This document shows positions 51,368 to 61,139 of a stretch of DNA of 64,000 nucleotides, in pieces. Made by a program: the position numbers and the translations under genes. Position 1 is the stretch's first letter, and the number at the start of each line of letters is the position of its first letter. The notes below the pieces were generated by a model. The model searched no databases, had not been told where the DNA came from, and saw nothing but the letters and a program-made list of their open reading frames with translations. Source of the DNA: Actinomadura xylanilytica (GTDB taxonomy: Bacteria > Actinomycetota > Actinomycetes > Streptosporangiales > Streptosporangiaceae); the NCBI RefSeq assembly GCF_030283145.1, contig NZ_JASNWE010000008.1:62001-126000 (forward strand), read 5' to 3'.

Positions 51368-52581
51368 AGGTCCGTCATCGGATCCAGGCCGTGTTCGGGG
51401 AACACCACCCGCCGGGTCGCCAGCACCGCCTGGTCGACCGGGTTCGCCGGGTCGTAGCCGCTCCCCCACGTGCGCACCTCCACCACACTCGTTCCATCGG
51501 TCATCCGGCGCGGCGCGATCTCCCCGGTCCGGTTCCGCACGAATTCGCGCCACCCCTCGGGGGTGGCCGTCTCGGGGTCGATCGGGCGGCCCGCGGCCTC
51601 GGCCAGCAGATGCGTCCACGCCCTCGGCACGACCTGCACCAGCTCGTAGCCGCCGCCCCCGGTGACCACCCACCGCCCGCCCGCCGTCTCGTGCGCCAGG
51701 CGGTGCAGCATCGCGTACGCGGTGCGCTGCCCGTCGACGCTGAGGATCAGGTGGGCCAGCGGGTCGAGCGCGTGCCCGTCGGCGCCGTGCTGGGTGACCA
51801 GCACCTGCGGCCGGAACGCGCGCAGCAGCGGCGGGACGACGGCGTCGAACGCGCGCAGCCAGGCCGCGTCGCCGGTGCCGGGCGGGAGCGCCACGTTCAC
51901 CGCCGTGCCCTCGGCGCCCCGTCCGCCGGACTCGCTGGGGAAGCCCGTGCCGGGGAACAGCGTCCGCGGCGTCTCGTGCAGGCTGATCGTCAGGACCCGC
52001 GGGTCGTCGTAGAACGCCGCCTGGACGCCGTCGCCGTGGTGGACGTCGACGTCGACGTAGGCGACCCGTTCGGCGCCCTGCTCCAGCAGCCACGCGATCG
52101 CGATCGCCGGGTCGTTGTAGACGCAGAAGCCGCTGGCGGCGCCGCTGAGCGCGTGGTGCAGCCCGCCGGAGATGTTGGCGGCGTGCCCGGCCGCGCCCGT
52201 CCAGACCGCCTCGGCGGCGGCGACCGAGGCGCCCGCGACCAGCGCGGACGCGTCGTGCATGCCGGGGAAGACCGGGTTGTCGGGACTGCCGAGCCCGAAC
52301 CGCAGCTCGGGGAGGCCGGTGGCGCCCGCGCGTTTGACCCCCGCGATGTAGGCCGGCTCGTGCACCAGCTCGAGGAGGTCGTCGCCCGCGGCCTCGAACG
52401 TCTCGACGCGCACGCCGGGCAGCTCCGGGACGCCGAGCTCGCGGGCCAGGGCCATGGTCAGCTCGACCCGGACCGGGTTCATCGGATGCCCGGGACCGAA
52501 ATCGTAGGAGATGAGCCTGTCGTCCCAAAGGATCTGGAGCCCGCAGTCCGCTGCGGACGGGGGCGGCTCGGCGCTGCTCAT
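51364..52581 (-). CDS. acuC: Histone deacetylase-family protein AcuC
   Basis: A 405-residue zinc deacetylase. DYDFGPGHPMNP-like SYDFGPGHPMNPVRVELT near the start, GGLHHALSGAASGFCVYND near residue 140, the zinc site VDVDVHHGDGVQ near residue 170, and TQHGADGHALDPLAHL near residue 260 are intact. AcuC proteins deacetylate acetyl-CoA synthetase and other proteins in bacteria. ATG at 52581 was chosen; it lies opposite the divergent hydrolase gene. Confidence 0.92.
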   Translation of the reverse strand: MSSAEPPPSAADCGLQILWDDRLISYDFGPGHPMNPVRVELTMALARELGVPELPGVRVETFEAAGDDLLELVHEPAYIAGVKRAGATGLPELRFGLGSPDNPVFPGMHDASALVAGASVAAAEAVWTGAAGHAANISGGLHHALSGAASGFCVYNDPAIAIAWLLEQGAERVAYVDVDVHHGDGVQAAFYDDPRVLTISLHETPRTLFPGTGFPSESGGRGAEGTAVNVALPPGTGDAAWLRAFDAVVPPLLRAFRPQVLVTQHGADGHALDPLAHLILSVDGQRTAYAMLHRLAHETAGGRWVVTGGGGYELVQVVPRAWTHLLAEAAGRPIDPETATPEGWREFVRNRTGEIAPRRMTDGTSVVEVRTWGSGYDPANPVDQAVLATRRVVFPEHGLDPMTDL

Positions 52582-52730
52582 GGCCCTCACGCTATCGCCC
52601 CGCCGCATGGCGGGGCCGCGTGGCCTGAGTCACACCGAAGGCCGTTCGGCCGGACGGCAACCAAGTTGTGACGTGAACGATCGCCCGATTGCGGGCATCT
52701 CCTTAACACCACGGAAACACGACACACGGG

Positions 52731-53852
52731 GTGCAGATGGACTCTCGACCCCTCTCCGGGGCGCCCGCGGAGGTGACACCGCTCACCGCCCCCCGCGCGG
52801 TGCCCCGGGCCGCCGCCGCACCGCTCCCGTCCCACGAACGCGGCCCCAGCGTCCGCAGCCGTGCCATCTCCGGCGCCCTCTGGTACGGCGTACGGCCGTT
52901 CCTCCACCGTGTGCCGGGCCACGCGGCCGGCCTCCGCACCGCCCGCACGACGGTCGACGCCGCGGCGCTGCTGATGCGGCACACGTCCCGGGTGACCGTC
53001 CGCCCGCTGAACGACCCGCAGGTCGAGGCGGGCCCGGCCGGACGGCCCGGCGTCGTCGGCGAATGGGTGGTCGGCCGCGACGCCGACGACGGGCGGCCAC
53101 CGCCCGGCGCCGTCCTGTACCTGCACGGCGGCGGGTACGTGGTGTGCTCGCCCCGCACGCACCGGCCCATCACGTCCAGGCTGGCGCTCGACACCGGCCT
53201 GCCGGTCCTGGCGCCCGACTACCGGCTGGCCCCCGAGCACCCCTTCCCGGCGCCGCTGGAGGACGCCCTCGCCGCGTACCGCTGGCTGCTGGACCGCGGC
53301 GTGCCCGCGGCCGGCATCGTGATCGCGGGCGACTCGGCGGGCGGGCACCTGGCCGCCGCGCTGACCGCCGAGGTCTGCCGCACCGGCCTGCCCCGCCCGG
53401 CCGGCGCGGTCCTGTTCTCCCCGTGGGTCGACCTGACCTGCGAGCTGTCCACGCGCGCCCAGCGGGAGGCCCGCGATCCGTACATCAGCGCCTACGCGGC
53501 GCGCCGGATCGCCCGTCTCGTGGTGGGGCCGGCCGGATTCGACGACCCGCGGCTGGCCCTGCTCACCTCCCCCTGGACGGATCCGCCGCCCATCCTGATC
53601 CAGGTCGGCGGCGCCGAGGTGCTGCGGCCCGAGGCGGAGGCGCTGGCCGAGGCCCTGATCCGGTCCGGCGCCGACTGCGAGCTCCAGGTCTGGAACGGCC
53701 AGATGCACGTCTTCCAGATCCTCAACCGGGTCCTCCCGGAGGCGAGCGCGGCGATGAGGGAGGCCGCCCGGTTCATCGGCTCGGCCGTCGCCGGAGCCCG
53801 CGCGGGCGCCGCGCCCGGCGCCGCCGCGGCCGGCACGGGAGCCGTCGCGTGA
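52731..53852 (+). CDS. Alpha/beta hydrolase (hormone-sensitive lipase family)
   Basis: A 373-residue esterase-like enzyme. The oxyanion motif LYLHGGGYVVCSP near residue 130, the nucleophile in IAGDSAGGHLAAAL near residue 200, DPYISAY and PPPILIQVGGAEVLRPEAE near residue 283, and the His in GQMHVFQI near residue 325 complete the catalytic set of the HSL family. The first 40 residues are Pro/Ala-rich and the last 25 are Ala/Gly-rich. No signal peptide is seen. GTG at 52731 or ATG at 52737 can start it. Confidence 0.9.
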   Translation: MQMDSRPLSGAPAEVTPLTAPRAVPRAAAAPLPSHERGPSVRSRAISGALWYGVRPFLHRVPGHAAGLRTARTTVDAAALLMRHTSRVTVRPLNDPQVEAGPAGRPGVVGEWVVGRDADDGRPPPGAVLYLHGGGYVVCSPRTHRPITSRLALDTGLPVLAPDYRLAPEHPFPAPLEDALAAYRWLLDRGVPAAGIVIAGDSAGGHLAAALTAEVCRTGLPRPAGAVLFSPWVDLTCELSTRAQREARDPYISAYAARRIARLVVGPAGFDDPRLALLTSPWTDPPPILIQVGGAEVLRPEAEALAEALIRSGADCELQVWNGQMHVFQILNRVLPEASAAMREAARFIGSAVAGARAGAAPGAAAAGTGAVA

Positions 53853-53879
53853 GGGTGGGGCCGGTCCGAACTTGAGGTG

Positions 53880-53925
53880 ACCTCCGCACGGCCGCGGGTA
53901 GGCAGGACCACGGCCGTGCGGAGGT
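53880..53925. terminator. Stem-loop between convergent genes
   Basis: ACCTCCGCACGGCCG (53880-53894) and CGGCCGTGCGGAGGT (53911-53925) pair perfectly over 15 bp around a 16-nt loop, between the ends of the esterase gene (plus) and the membrane protein gene (minus). Confidence 0.8.
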
Positions 53926-53962
53926 GCCTCGCCAACCGAGATCCGGGTGACGCGGAAGGACC

Positions 53963-54385
53963 TCAAAGGCGGGCGGCGTTCTCCGGCTCGCGGGACGACC
54001 GCTTCCCCCGCACGGTGAGGAGACCGGCCAGCGCCGCCAGCGCCGCCACACCCTCTCCGGCCAGGCTGATGGTCTTGTCGGAGTACCAGACCGGCTCGTG
54101 CATGTCCGGGAGCGGCCAGAGCGCCCCCACGTCGACGAAGTAGTAGAGCAGCAAGGCGCCGGCCGCGCTCGCCGCCACCAGGAACGCGAGCGCGTACGAC
54201 CAGCGGCGGGCCGCGACCAGGACCAGGACCGCGACCACGGCCGCGACCACCCCCTGGACGCGGAACAGCAGATCACCGCCGATCGCGCCGCCCTCCACGT
54301 AGGCCATGTCGGGAGCGAACCGCCAGTGCACGACGGCGTCGACGACGAGACCCGCGGCCACGAGCACGCGGAGCAGAATACCCAT
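53963..54385 (-). CDS. Hypothetical four-helix membrane protein
   Basis: A 140-residue protein with about four hydrophobic helices: LLRVLVAAGLVVDAVVHWRF, FRVQGVVAAVVAVLVLVAAR, ALAFLVAASAAGALLLYYFVD and GEGVAALAALAGLLTV. VHWRFAPDM and the short acidic loop DMHEPVWYSDKT are notable. No family I can name. The ATG at 54385 follows AAGAGG with almost no spacer, so the start is moderately sure. Confidence 0.65.
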   Translation of the reverse strand: MGILLRVLVAAGLVVDAVVHWRFAPDMAYVEGGAIGGDLLFRVQGVVAAVVAVLVLVAARRWSYALAFLVAASAAGALLLYYFVDVGALWPLPDMHEPVWYSDKTISLAGEGVAALAALAGLLTVRGKRSSREPENAARL

Positions 54386-54466
54386 ACCTCTTACACGGCC
54401 GCGGGCCCCCGATCGGCTCAATCTCCGGGCCGCCGATCCGGCGGCGGGTCCCCGCGGCGGCGGACG

Positions 54467-55267
54467 TCAGCCGCCGGCCAGCTCGCGGCCCCGGTTGCGG
54501 GCGGCCTCGATGGCCTCCAGCACGGCGGCGCGGACCCCGTGCCGCTCCAGCTCGCGGATGGCGGCGATCGTCGTCCCGCCCGGGGAGGTGACGGCCTCGC
54601 GCAGCAGCACCGGGTGCTCGCCGGAGTCGCGGAGCATCACCGCGGCGCCCACGGCCGACTGGATCACCATCTCCAGCGCCGCGGCGCGCGGCATGCCGAG
54701 CAGGATGCCGGCGTCGACCATCGCCTCGACCAGGTAGTAGAAGTACGCGGGGCCGCTTCCGGACAGCGCGGTGGCGCCGTCCTGGAGCGACTCGGGGATG
54801 CGCAGCACCTTGCCGACCGGGGACAGCAGCTCCTCGGCGAGCTTGAGGTGCTCCTCGGCGGCGTGCGATCCGGCCGAGATGACGCTCATCGCCTCGTCCA
54901 CGTGCACCGGGGTGTTGGACATGACCCGGACGACCGGGACGCCGGCCGGGAGCCGCTCCTCGACGAATCCGGTGGTGATCCCGGCCGCCATCGAGATCAC
55001 CAGGCGGCCGGCCGGGATGCGCGGGCCGGCCTCGTCCAGCAGGGCGCCCATGTCCTGCGGCTTGACCGCCAGGATCAGCGTCTCGGCGGCCTCGGCGGCC
55101 TCGACGTTGGTGACGATCTCGATGCCGTACCGCTCGCGCAGCAGCGCGCCGCGCTCCTCGCGGCGGGCGGTCGCCATCAGCTCGGACGGGCGGCGACCGG
55201 CCCGGAGCACCCCGGACAGCAGTGCCTCGCCCATCTTCCCGGCACCCAGAATCGCGATCATTTGCAT
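54467..55267 (-). CDS. proC: Pyrroline-5-carboxylate reductase
   Basis: A 266-residue enzyme for the last step of proline synthesis. The NAD(P) motif IAILGAGKMGEALLSG opens the protein, LILAVKPQDM near residue 64 follows, and the C-terminal signature GSGPAYFYYLVEAMVDAGILLGMPRAAALEM near residue 170 is intact, with TSPGGTT near residue 233. Its neighbour 294 bp upstream is a proline dehydrogenase, the catabolic counterpart. Confidence 0.96.
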   Translation of the reverse strand: MQMIAILGAGKMGEALLSGVLRAGRRPSELMATARREERGALLRERYGIEIVTNVEAAEAAETLILAVKPQDMGALLDEAGPRIPAGRLVISMAAGITTGFVEERLPAGVPVVRVMSNTPVHVDEAMSVISAGSHAAEEHLKLAEELLSPVGKVLRIPESLQDGATALSGSGPAYFYYLVEAMVDAGILLGMPRAAALEMVIQSAVGAAVMLRDSGEHPVLLREAVTSPGGTTIAAIRELERHGVRAAVLEAIEAARNRGRELAGG

Positions 55268-55347
55268 ACCTGACGTGGGGTTTCAACGACCGCATCACCC
55301 TATCGCCCGCCACGCCCAGGACAGCGCGCTCCGTTCCGAGCTCGGTC

Positions 55348-55386
55348 GGCGCCCGAGCCGCCAGGCGAGGAAGCCGGGCCGGGCAA
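55348..55386 (-). repeat. Partial copy of the dispersed repeat (copy 3)
   Basis: On the minus strand this reads GCCCGGCCCGGCTTCCTCGC followed by CTGGCGGCTCGGGCGCCGACC, the first 40 bases of the repeat seen at 986-1145 and 55404-55560. It stands about 18 bp behind copy 2 in the same orientation, then similarity stops. No gene lies in 55268-55561. Confidence 0.7.
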
Positions 55387-55403
55387 GCGCAGCCAGGACC
55401 TCT

Positions 55404-55560
55404 TCACAGTGCCTCAACCCTCGCGCGAGCGCGCTACCTGGCCGGTGGGGCGATGCCGGAGGCGAGCCTCACGGGCCAGATCGCGAAGCGATGTCGCGCT
55501 CGCCCAAGCCAGGTCGGCGCCCGAGCCGCCAGGCGAGGGCACCGGGCCGGGCGAAAAACA
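55404..55560 (-). repeat. Dispersed structured repeat, copy 2 (about 157 bp)
   Basis: Reading on the minus strand, the segment starts TGTTTTT just after the stop codon of the proline dehydrogenase gene and ends GAGGCACTGTGA. It matches copy 1 over nearly all positions. The main hairpin arms read ATCTGGCCCGTG and CACCGGCCAGGT here, two mismatches from perfect pairing. The open reading frame inside (MPEASLTGQIAKRC...) is the same by-product as in copy 1. Confidence 0.8.
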
Positions 55561-55561
55561 A

Positions 55562-56482
<921 letters not shown>

Positions 56483-56551
56483 TTCACACCCCTTGTCCAC
56501 AGGGGCGGCGTCGTCCCTGTGTCCCCAGGCTACGCCCCGCCCGGACGGCGC

Positions 56552-57742
56552 TCAGGAGACGGTGCCGACGCTGTTGACCCCGCCGTACCGCTTGACGTAG
56601 TCGGCCATCTCGGCGGTCTTCACGGCCTCGAACAGGGCGGACGACTTGGCCTTGTCGAGCAGCACCACGCTCTGCTTGCCGCGCTGCGCGCTGCCCTTGT
56701 TGGGCGCGGTCAGGAACTGCACGTCGCCGGCCCGGATGCCGCGCAGGCTGACCGCCAGCGAGCGCAGCTTGCCGGCCGAGACGCCGTCGTCCACGCTGAT
56801 CGACTTGGTGAACGCCGACAGGAACCGGTCGAGCTTGAGCGGGTTGCTGACCGTGCCGCCGTTCGCGGCCTTCTTCGCCAGCGCACCGAGGAACGCCTGC
56901 TGCCGCCTGATCCGGTCGAAGTCGCCGTTCGGCAGGTTGTAGCGCTGCCGGACGAACAGTAGGGCCTTCTCGCCGTCCAGCGTCTGCCGGCCCGCCGTCC
57001 AGTTCACCTTGCGGGCGGGGTCGTAGACGCTCTGCTTGATGTCGATCTCGACGCCGCCGAGCGCGTCGGTCATCGTCTTGAACCCGGCGAAGTCGATCGC
57101 GCCGAAGTGGTCGACGCGGGCACCGGTGAGGTGCTCCACGGTCTCGATGAGCAGCTTCGGGCCCCCGAAGGAGAACGCCGCGTTGATCTTCTGGGCGCCG
57201 TAGCCGGGGATGTTCACCCACGAGTCGCGCGGGAACGAGATCACGTACGCCTTGCTGCGGTCGGCCGGGAGGTGCAGCAGCATGATGGTGTCGGACCGCT
57301 GCCCGCCGGGCTTCCACACGTCGTTGCCGTCGCCGGTGGTGCCGGCGTCGGCGCGGGTGTCGGAGCCGACGAGCAGCCAGTTCTCGGTGCCGGTCACGTT
57401 GGGCCCGGGGCGCTGCCCGCCGGGCATGACGCCGTGCACCCGGTCGATGTTGCCGTTGTAGGACGACTGCCGCTGCCACAGGAGGGCGCCGGTACCGGCG
57501 ACGATCAGTGCGACGAAGACGCCCACGGCGATGAGGACCCGCGGCCAGCGGCGCTTCCGGCGCCGGTGCCCGTCGCCGCCGGACCCGGCCTCGCCGCCCT
57601 CGCCGCCGGACCCGCCCTCGCCCCAGAAGGCGTTCGCGTCGTCCGGACCGGGCCGGCCCGGCATGACCGGGTCCGCCGCTTGCGGCTGCGCGCCTGCGGG
57701 TTGCTGCGGCGCCGGAGGGCCGGACGGGTTCACGGGGCTCAT
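56552..57742 (-). CDS. LytR-CpsA-Psr (LCP) family cell-wall ligase
   Basis: A 396-residue membrane-anchored enzyme of the family that attaches wall polymers to peptidoglycan. A Pro/Gly-rich cytosolic leader with an Arg/Lys patch (HRRRKRRWPR) precedes one helix (VLIAVGVFVALIVAGTGALLW, about 66-88). The LCP domain shows LLVGSDTRAD, RSDTIMLLHL, KAYVISFPRDSWVNIPGYG and KINAAFSFGGPKLLIETVEHLTG, with the catalytic Arg/Asp set and DALGGVEIDI and RQRYNLPNGDFDRIRRQQ. It stands alone on the minus strand. Confidence 0.92.
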   Translation of the reverse strand: MSPVNPSGPPAPQQPAGAQPQAADPVMPGRPGPDDANAFWGEGGSGGEGGEAGSGGDGHRRRKRRWPRVLIAVGVFVALIVAGTGALLWQRQSSYNGNIDRVHGVMPGGQRPGPNVTGTENWLLVGSDTRADAGTTGDGNDVWKPGGQRSDTIMLLHLPADRSKAYVISFPRDSWVNIPGYGAQKINAAFSFGGPKLLIETVEHLTGARVDHFGAIDFAGFKTMTDALGGVEIDIKQSVYDPARKVNWTAGRQTLDGEKALLFVRQRYNLPNGDFDRIRRQQAFLGALAKKAANGGTVSNPLKLDRFLSAFTKSISVDDGVSAGKLRSLAVSLRGIRAGDVQFLTAPNKGSAQRGKQSVVLLDKAKSSALFEAVKTAEMADYVKRYGGVNSVGTVS

Positions 57743-57865
57743 GGCGCCGAAGCTACCAGCAGGACCCCATCGGGAATCGCCGCTTTCGCCTGGGTGTCCG
57801 GATCGGGGCACGAGGACCGCCGGACGGGTCCGGTCGAGGGGGCGCGGCCCGCCGGACGGGCCGGT

Positions 57866-58600
57866 TCAGGGGGTACGGCGGCGCAGCGTGGCCGCTCCGA
57901 GCATCAGGGCCAGCAGCGCGCACCCGGCGATGACCGCCAGGTCGACGGCCAGGGAACCGGTGAAGCCGGTCTCGCGGCTCACCTCCTGCATCGCGTCCAC
58001 CGCGTAGGTCAGCGGCAGCACCCGGGAGATCGCCTCCAGCCAGGACGCCATCTGGTCGCGCGGCATGATCAGCCCGCACAGCAGCGCCTGGGGCAGCACG
58101 AACGCGGGCATGAACTGGACCGCCTGGAACTCGGTGCGCGCGAACGCGCTGGCGAACAGGCCGAGCGCCATGCCGAGCAGCGCGTCCAGCACCGCCACCA
58201 GGACCAGCGCCCACACCGGCCCGGCCAGGTCCAGGCCGAGCCAGGTCAGCGAGATCAGCAGCACCACGCCGACCTGGACCAGGGCGATCAGGCCGAAGGC
58301 CAGCGCGTAGCCGAACAGCAGGTCCAGCTTGCCGAGCGGCGTGGTCATCAGCCGTTCCAGCGTGCCGCCGGTGCGCTCGCGCAAGGTGCCGACGCTGGCC
58401 ACGATGAACATGATCACGAACGGGAACACGCCGAGCAGCATCGGCCCGACCCGGTCGAAGGTCTCGGGCCGGTCGAAGACGTACCGCAGCAGGATCATCA
58501 GCAGGCTGGGCACGCCGACCAGCAGTCCCAGGGTGCGGCGGTCGTGGCGGAGCTGCACCAGGATGCGGCGCGTCGTGGCGAGGGTGATCGTGAGGCTCAT
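57866..58600 (-). CDS. ABC-2 type transporter permease
   Basis: A 244-residue membrane protein with six helices. RTLGLLVGVPSLLMILLRYVF is the first, GTLRERTGGTLERLMTTPLG near residue 75 is the ABC-2 signature region, and SRVLPLTYAVDAMQEV near residue 200 is the C-terminal family motif. It overlaps the ATPase gene by 4 nt. Together they form a drug- or lipid-type exporter of unknown substrate. Confidence 0.93.
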   Translation of the reverse strand: MSLTITLATTRRILVQLRHDRRTLGLLVGVPSLLMILLRYVFDRPETFDRVGPMLLGVFPFVIMFIVASVGTLRERTGGTLERLMTTPLGKLDLLFGYALAFGLIALVQVGVVLLISLTWLGLDLAGPVWALVLVAVLDALLGMALGLFASAFARTEFQAVQFMPAFVLPQALLCGLIMPRDQMASWLEAISRVLPLTYAVDAMQEVSRETGFTGSLAVDLAVIAGCALLALMLGAATLRRRTP

Positions 58601-59328
58601 GCCGTGCTCCCGCCGCGCTCGGTGATCAGCCGGAGGAAGGCCCCCTCCAGGTCGGCGGCCCCGGTGCGGGACCGCAGGGACTCGGGCGCGCCGTCCGCCA
58701 GGACGCGGCCCTCGCGCATCAGCAGCAGCCGGTCGGTGCGGCCCGCCTCGTCCATGACGTGGCTGGACACGATGAGGGTGGTGCCGCGGCCCGCAAGCTC
58801 GCGGAACAGCTCCCACAGCTCCTGGCGCAGCACCGGGTCCAGGCCGACGGTCGGCTCGTCCAGGACGAGCAGTTCGGGGCCGCCGAGCAGGGCGACGGCG
58901 AGGTTGACCCGGGTGAGCTGTCCGCCGGACAGGGTCGCCGCGACCTGGTCGCGGTGCCGGCCGAGCCCGACCTCGTCGACCACCCGGGCGGGGTCCGAGC
59001 GGGGCGCGCCGAGGACGGCGGCGAAGTACCGCAGGTTCTCGCCCACGCTGAGGTCGCCGTAGACGGCGGGCGCCTGGGTGGCGTACCCGACGCGGCGGCG
59101 CAGCGCGGGCGAGCCGGCCGGCTCGCCGAGCACGGTCACCGTGCCGCTCTTGACGATCTGCACCCCGACCAGGGCCCGCATCAGGGTGGTCTTGCCGCAG
59201 CCGCTCGGGCCGAGCAGTCCGAGCAGCGAGCCGCGGGCCGCCTCGAAGCCGATCCCGTACAGGACGTCCCGGCCGCCGCGCTCCACCCGGAGGTCGCGGA
59301 CGCTGACCGCTGGAACTGAACTCATCAT
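58597..59328 (-). CDS. ABC transporter ATP-binding protein
   Basis: A 243-residue ATPase. Walker A GPSGCGKTT near residues 40-48, Q-loop YATQAPAVYGDLSV, signature LSGGQLTRVNLAVAL near residue 134, Walker B ELLVLDEPTVGLDP and the H-loop VSSHVMDEAGR are complete. The message is probably leaderless: a near-consensus promoter places the transcription start at the ATG. A TetR gene lies upstream in the same direction and may regulate it. Confidence 0.93.
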   Translation of the reverse strand: MMSSVPAVSVRDLRVERGGRDVLYGIGFEAARGSLLGLLGPSGCGKTTLMRALVGVQIVKSGTVTVLGEPAGSPALRRRVGYATQAPAVYGDLSVGENLRYFAAVLGAPRSDPARVVDEVGLGRHRDQVAATLSGGQLTRVNLAVALLGGPELLVLDEPTVGLDPVLRQELWELFRELAGRGTTLIVSSHVMDEAGRTDRLLLMREGRVLADGAPESLRSRTGAADLEGAFLRLITERGGSTA

Positions 59329-59334
59329 GTGTTG

Positions 59335-59363
59335 AATTTAGATCGCCGAACCGGCCCGGTCAA
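59335..59363 (-). promoter_or_regulatory. Promoter of the ABC exporter, leaderless mRNA
   Basis: On the minus strand TTGACC (59363-59358), exactly 17 bases, and TAAATT (59340-59335) form a near-consensus promoter. The ATG at 59328 is only six bases after the -10 hexamer, so transcription should begin at or next to the start codon. A short AT-rich patch in GC-rich DNA marks the site. Confidence 0.7.
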
Positions 59364-59459
59364 GGAGAGCGGGCGGAGCGGACGTCCGGAAACACCAAAA
59401 TCCCCAGGGCGAGGGCCCAGGGGACGCATGGGAGGGAGAGGAGGGGACGGGACGGCGGT

Positions 59460-60101
59460 TCAGCCGTCGCCGTCAGGCGGTCCTTCGGTGAGGTGGCGCT
59501 GGAGCGTCGGGCCGAGGAGCGCGACGAGCTCGTCCTCGGAGGCGGAGGCGATCGGCTCCACCCGCAGCACGTACCGCAGGATCATCGCGCCGATGAGCTG
59601 CCCCGCGGCGGCGTTCACCCGGAGCGCCGGGATGCCCTGCGCCTCGCCCGCGCGCGCGAACAGCTCGGTCACCACGAACTCGCGCATCATCGCGGCGGCC
59701 CGCTCGTTGGTCATCGCCGAGCGGAGCATGGCCAGGATCGGCGCGCGGCGATCCTCGTCGCCCCAGACCTCCAGGAACGTGCGCGCCAGCGCCTCGCCGC
59801 GCCGTTCCGCGGGCGCCGCCATGATCCTCGGCAGCAGCCGGGACGGATCGACCGGGAACCGCATGGCCTGGACGAACACGCCCTCCTTGTTGCCGAAGAA
59901 GTGGTGCACCAGCGCGGGATCGACCCCGGCGGCCCGCGCGATGGCGCGCAGCGAGGCGCCGTCGTAGCCCTTCTCCGCGAACAGCCCGCGCGCCGCGGCC
60001 AGGATCGCCTCGCGGGTCTCGGTCGGCCCGGGACGGCGCCCGGGGCCCCGTCCCGGCCTCGCGGCAGCGGGCCCGGCCGGCGGACGCGCCGCCTCGCTCA
60101 C
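59460..60101 (-). CDS. TetR-family transcriptional regulator
   Basis: A 213-residue regulator. The DNA-binding domain is ETREAILAAARGLFAEKGYDGASLRAIARAAGVDPALVHHFFGNKEGVFVQAM, read across residues 27-80, preceded by a basic Arg/Pro/Gly arm. The ligand domain has no recognisable motif; the C-terminal organisation fits the TetR_C type with GAMILRYVLRVEP. GTG at 60101 overlaps the end of the isomerase-like gene (GTGA), so both are coupled. It precedes the ABC exporter by 131 bp and is its likely regulator. Confidence 0.9.
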   Translation of the reverse strand: MSEAARPPAGPAAARPGRGPGRRPGPTETREAILAAARGLFAEKGYDGASLRAIARAAGVDPALVHHFFGNKEGVFVQAMRFPVDPSRLLPRIMAAPAERRGEALARTFLEVWGDEDRRAPILAMLRSAMTNERAAAMMREFVVTELFARAGEAQGIPALRVNAAAGQLIGAMILRYVLRVEPIASASEDELVALLGPTLQRHLTEGPPDGDG

Positions 60102-60982
60102 CGCGTGCTCCGAGGGGAGACCTCACCGCCCGGGGTGACCTCCCAGGTGCGGTCGGCGGCGGCCAGGTGCAGGCGGGCGAAGGCGAGGGCCTCGGCCAGG
60201 TCCTCGGTCCGCTCGGCCCGGGAGGCGGCGCGGCGGGTGTTGACCTCCAGGACGACGTGGCCGCGGAACGCGCCGTCGGCGAGCGTCTCCAGGATCGGTC
60301 CGCACGGCTGGCCGCCCCGTCCCGGCACCAGGTGCTCGTCCTTGTTGGTGGTGCCGAGGCCGTCGGCGAGGTGCAGGTGCCGCAGCCGGTCGCCGAGCAG
60401 CCCGGCCATCTCGATCGCGTCGGACCCCGAGACCGCGGTGTGCGACAGGTCGAGGGTCACGTACGGATAGTCCTGGTCGACGGGGTTCCAGTCGGGCAGG
60501 TACATGCCGGCCTCGGCGCCGCGCGCCTTCAGCGGGAACATGTTCTCGACCGCGAAGAGGACGTCGGTCTCGTCCTGCATGCGGGCCAGCCCCTCGACGA
60601 ACTCCCGCGCGTACTCGCGCTGCCAGCGGAACGGCGGGTGCACCACCACGACCTCGGCGCCGAGCTCCTCGGCGACCTCCTTGGACCGCACCAGCTTGCC
60701 CCAGGGCTCGCGGCCCCAGACCCGCTGGGTCAGCAGCAGGCAGGGCGCGTGGATCGACTTGATCGGGACCTGGTGGTACTCGGAGAGCCGGCGCAGCACG
60801 TTGAGGTCCTGCGAGGAGGCGTCGGTGGAGACCATCACCTCGATGCCGTCGTATCCCAGCAGCGCGGCCGTCTCGAAGGCGCTCGGCACCTTCTCCGGAT
60901 AGACCGACGCGGTGGAGAGCGTGATCGGCGCGTCCGGGACGCGGATGACCGGGGTAACGGCACCGTTGTGCTGCGGGGTCAA
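60098..60982 (-). CDS. Sugar phosphate isomerase/epimerase-like TIM-barrel protein
   Basis: A 294-residue protein of the AP-endonuclease-2 / xylose-isomerase-like superfamily. GYDGIEVMVS near residue 44, EVVVVHPPFRW near residue 112, LFAVENMFP near residue 142, VTLDLSHTAVSG near residue 178 and HLHLADG near residue 203 carry the metal-binding Glu/His/Asp positions; VVLEVNTRR near residue 245 completes the set. The substrate is unknown. The start is TTG at 60982 behind GAGGGAG. It is coupled to the TetR gene. Confidence 0.85.
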   Translation of the reverse strand: MTPQHNGAVTPVIRVPDAPITLSTASVYPEKVPSAFETAALLGYDGIEVMVSTDASSQDLNVLRRLSEYHQVPIKSIHAPCLLLTQRVWGREPWGKLVRSKEVAEELGAEVVVVHPPFRWQREYAREFVEGLARMQDETDVLFAVENMFPLKARGAEAGMYLPDWNPVDQDYPYVTLDLSHTAVSGSDAIEMAGLLGDRLRHLHLADGLGTTNKDEHLVPGRGGQPCGPILETLADGAFRGHVVLEVNTRRAASRAERTEDLAEALAFARLHLAAADRTWEVTPGGEVSPRSTR

Positions 60983-61139
60983 GGCTCCCTCGCCAGATGG
61001 TCGTCAGGGCGATGTTCGTGGGGTCGGGCATTTTCGGCTGTACTCGTGGGAAAGCCTATGCGCCCGCGGCGGCCGAGCGCCCTCCGGCTCGGCGTGATCC
61101 TGATTTCTTGACGGCGCCGATGGATACGCTCTGCTGGTC

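Noticed and set aside
50501..52528. 675-residue frame joining the phosphatase gene to an acuC shadow
   Set aside because: The first 387 codons are acuC in another frame; the real start is the GTG at 51367 with a GTGA overlap.
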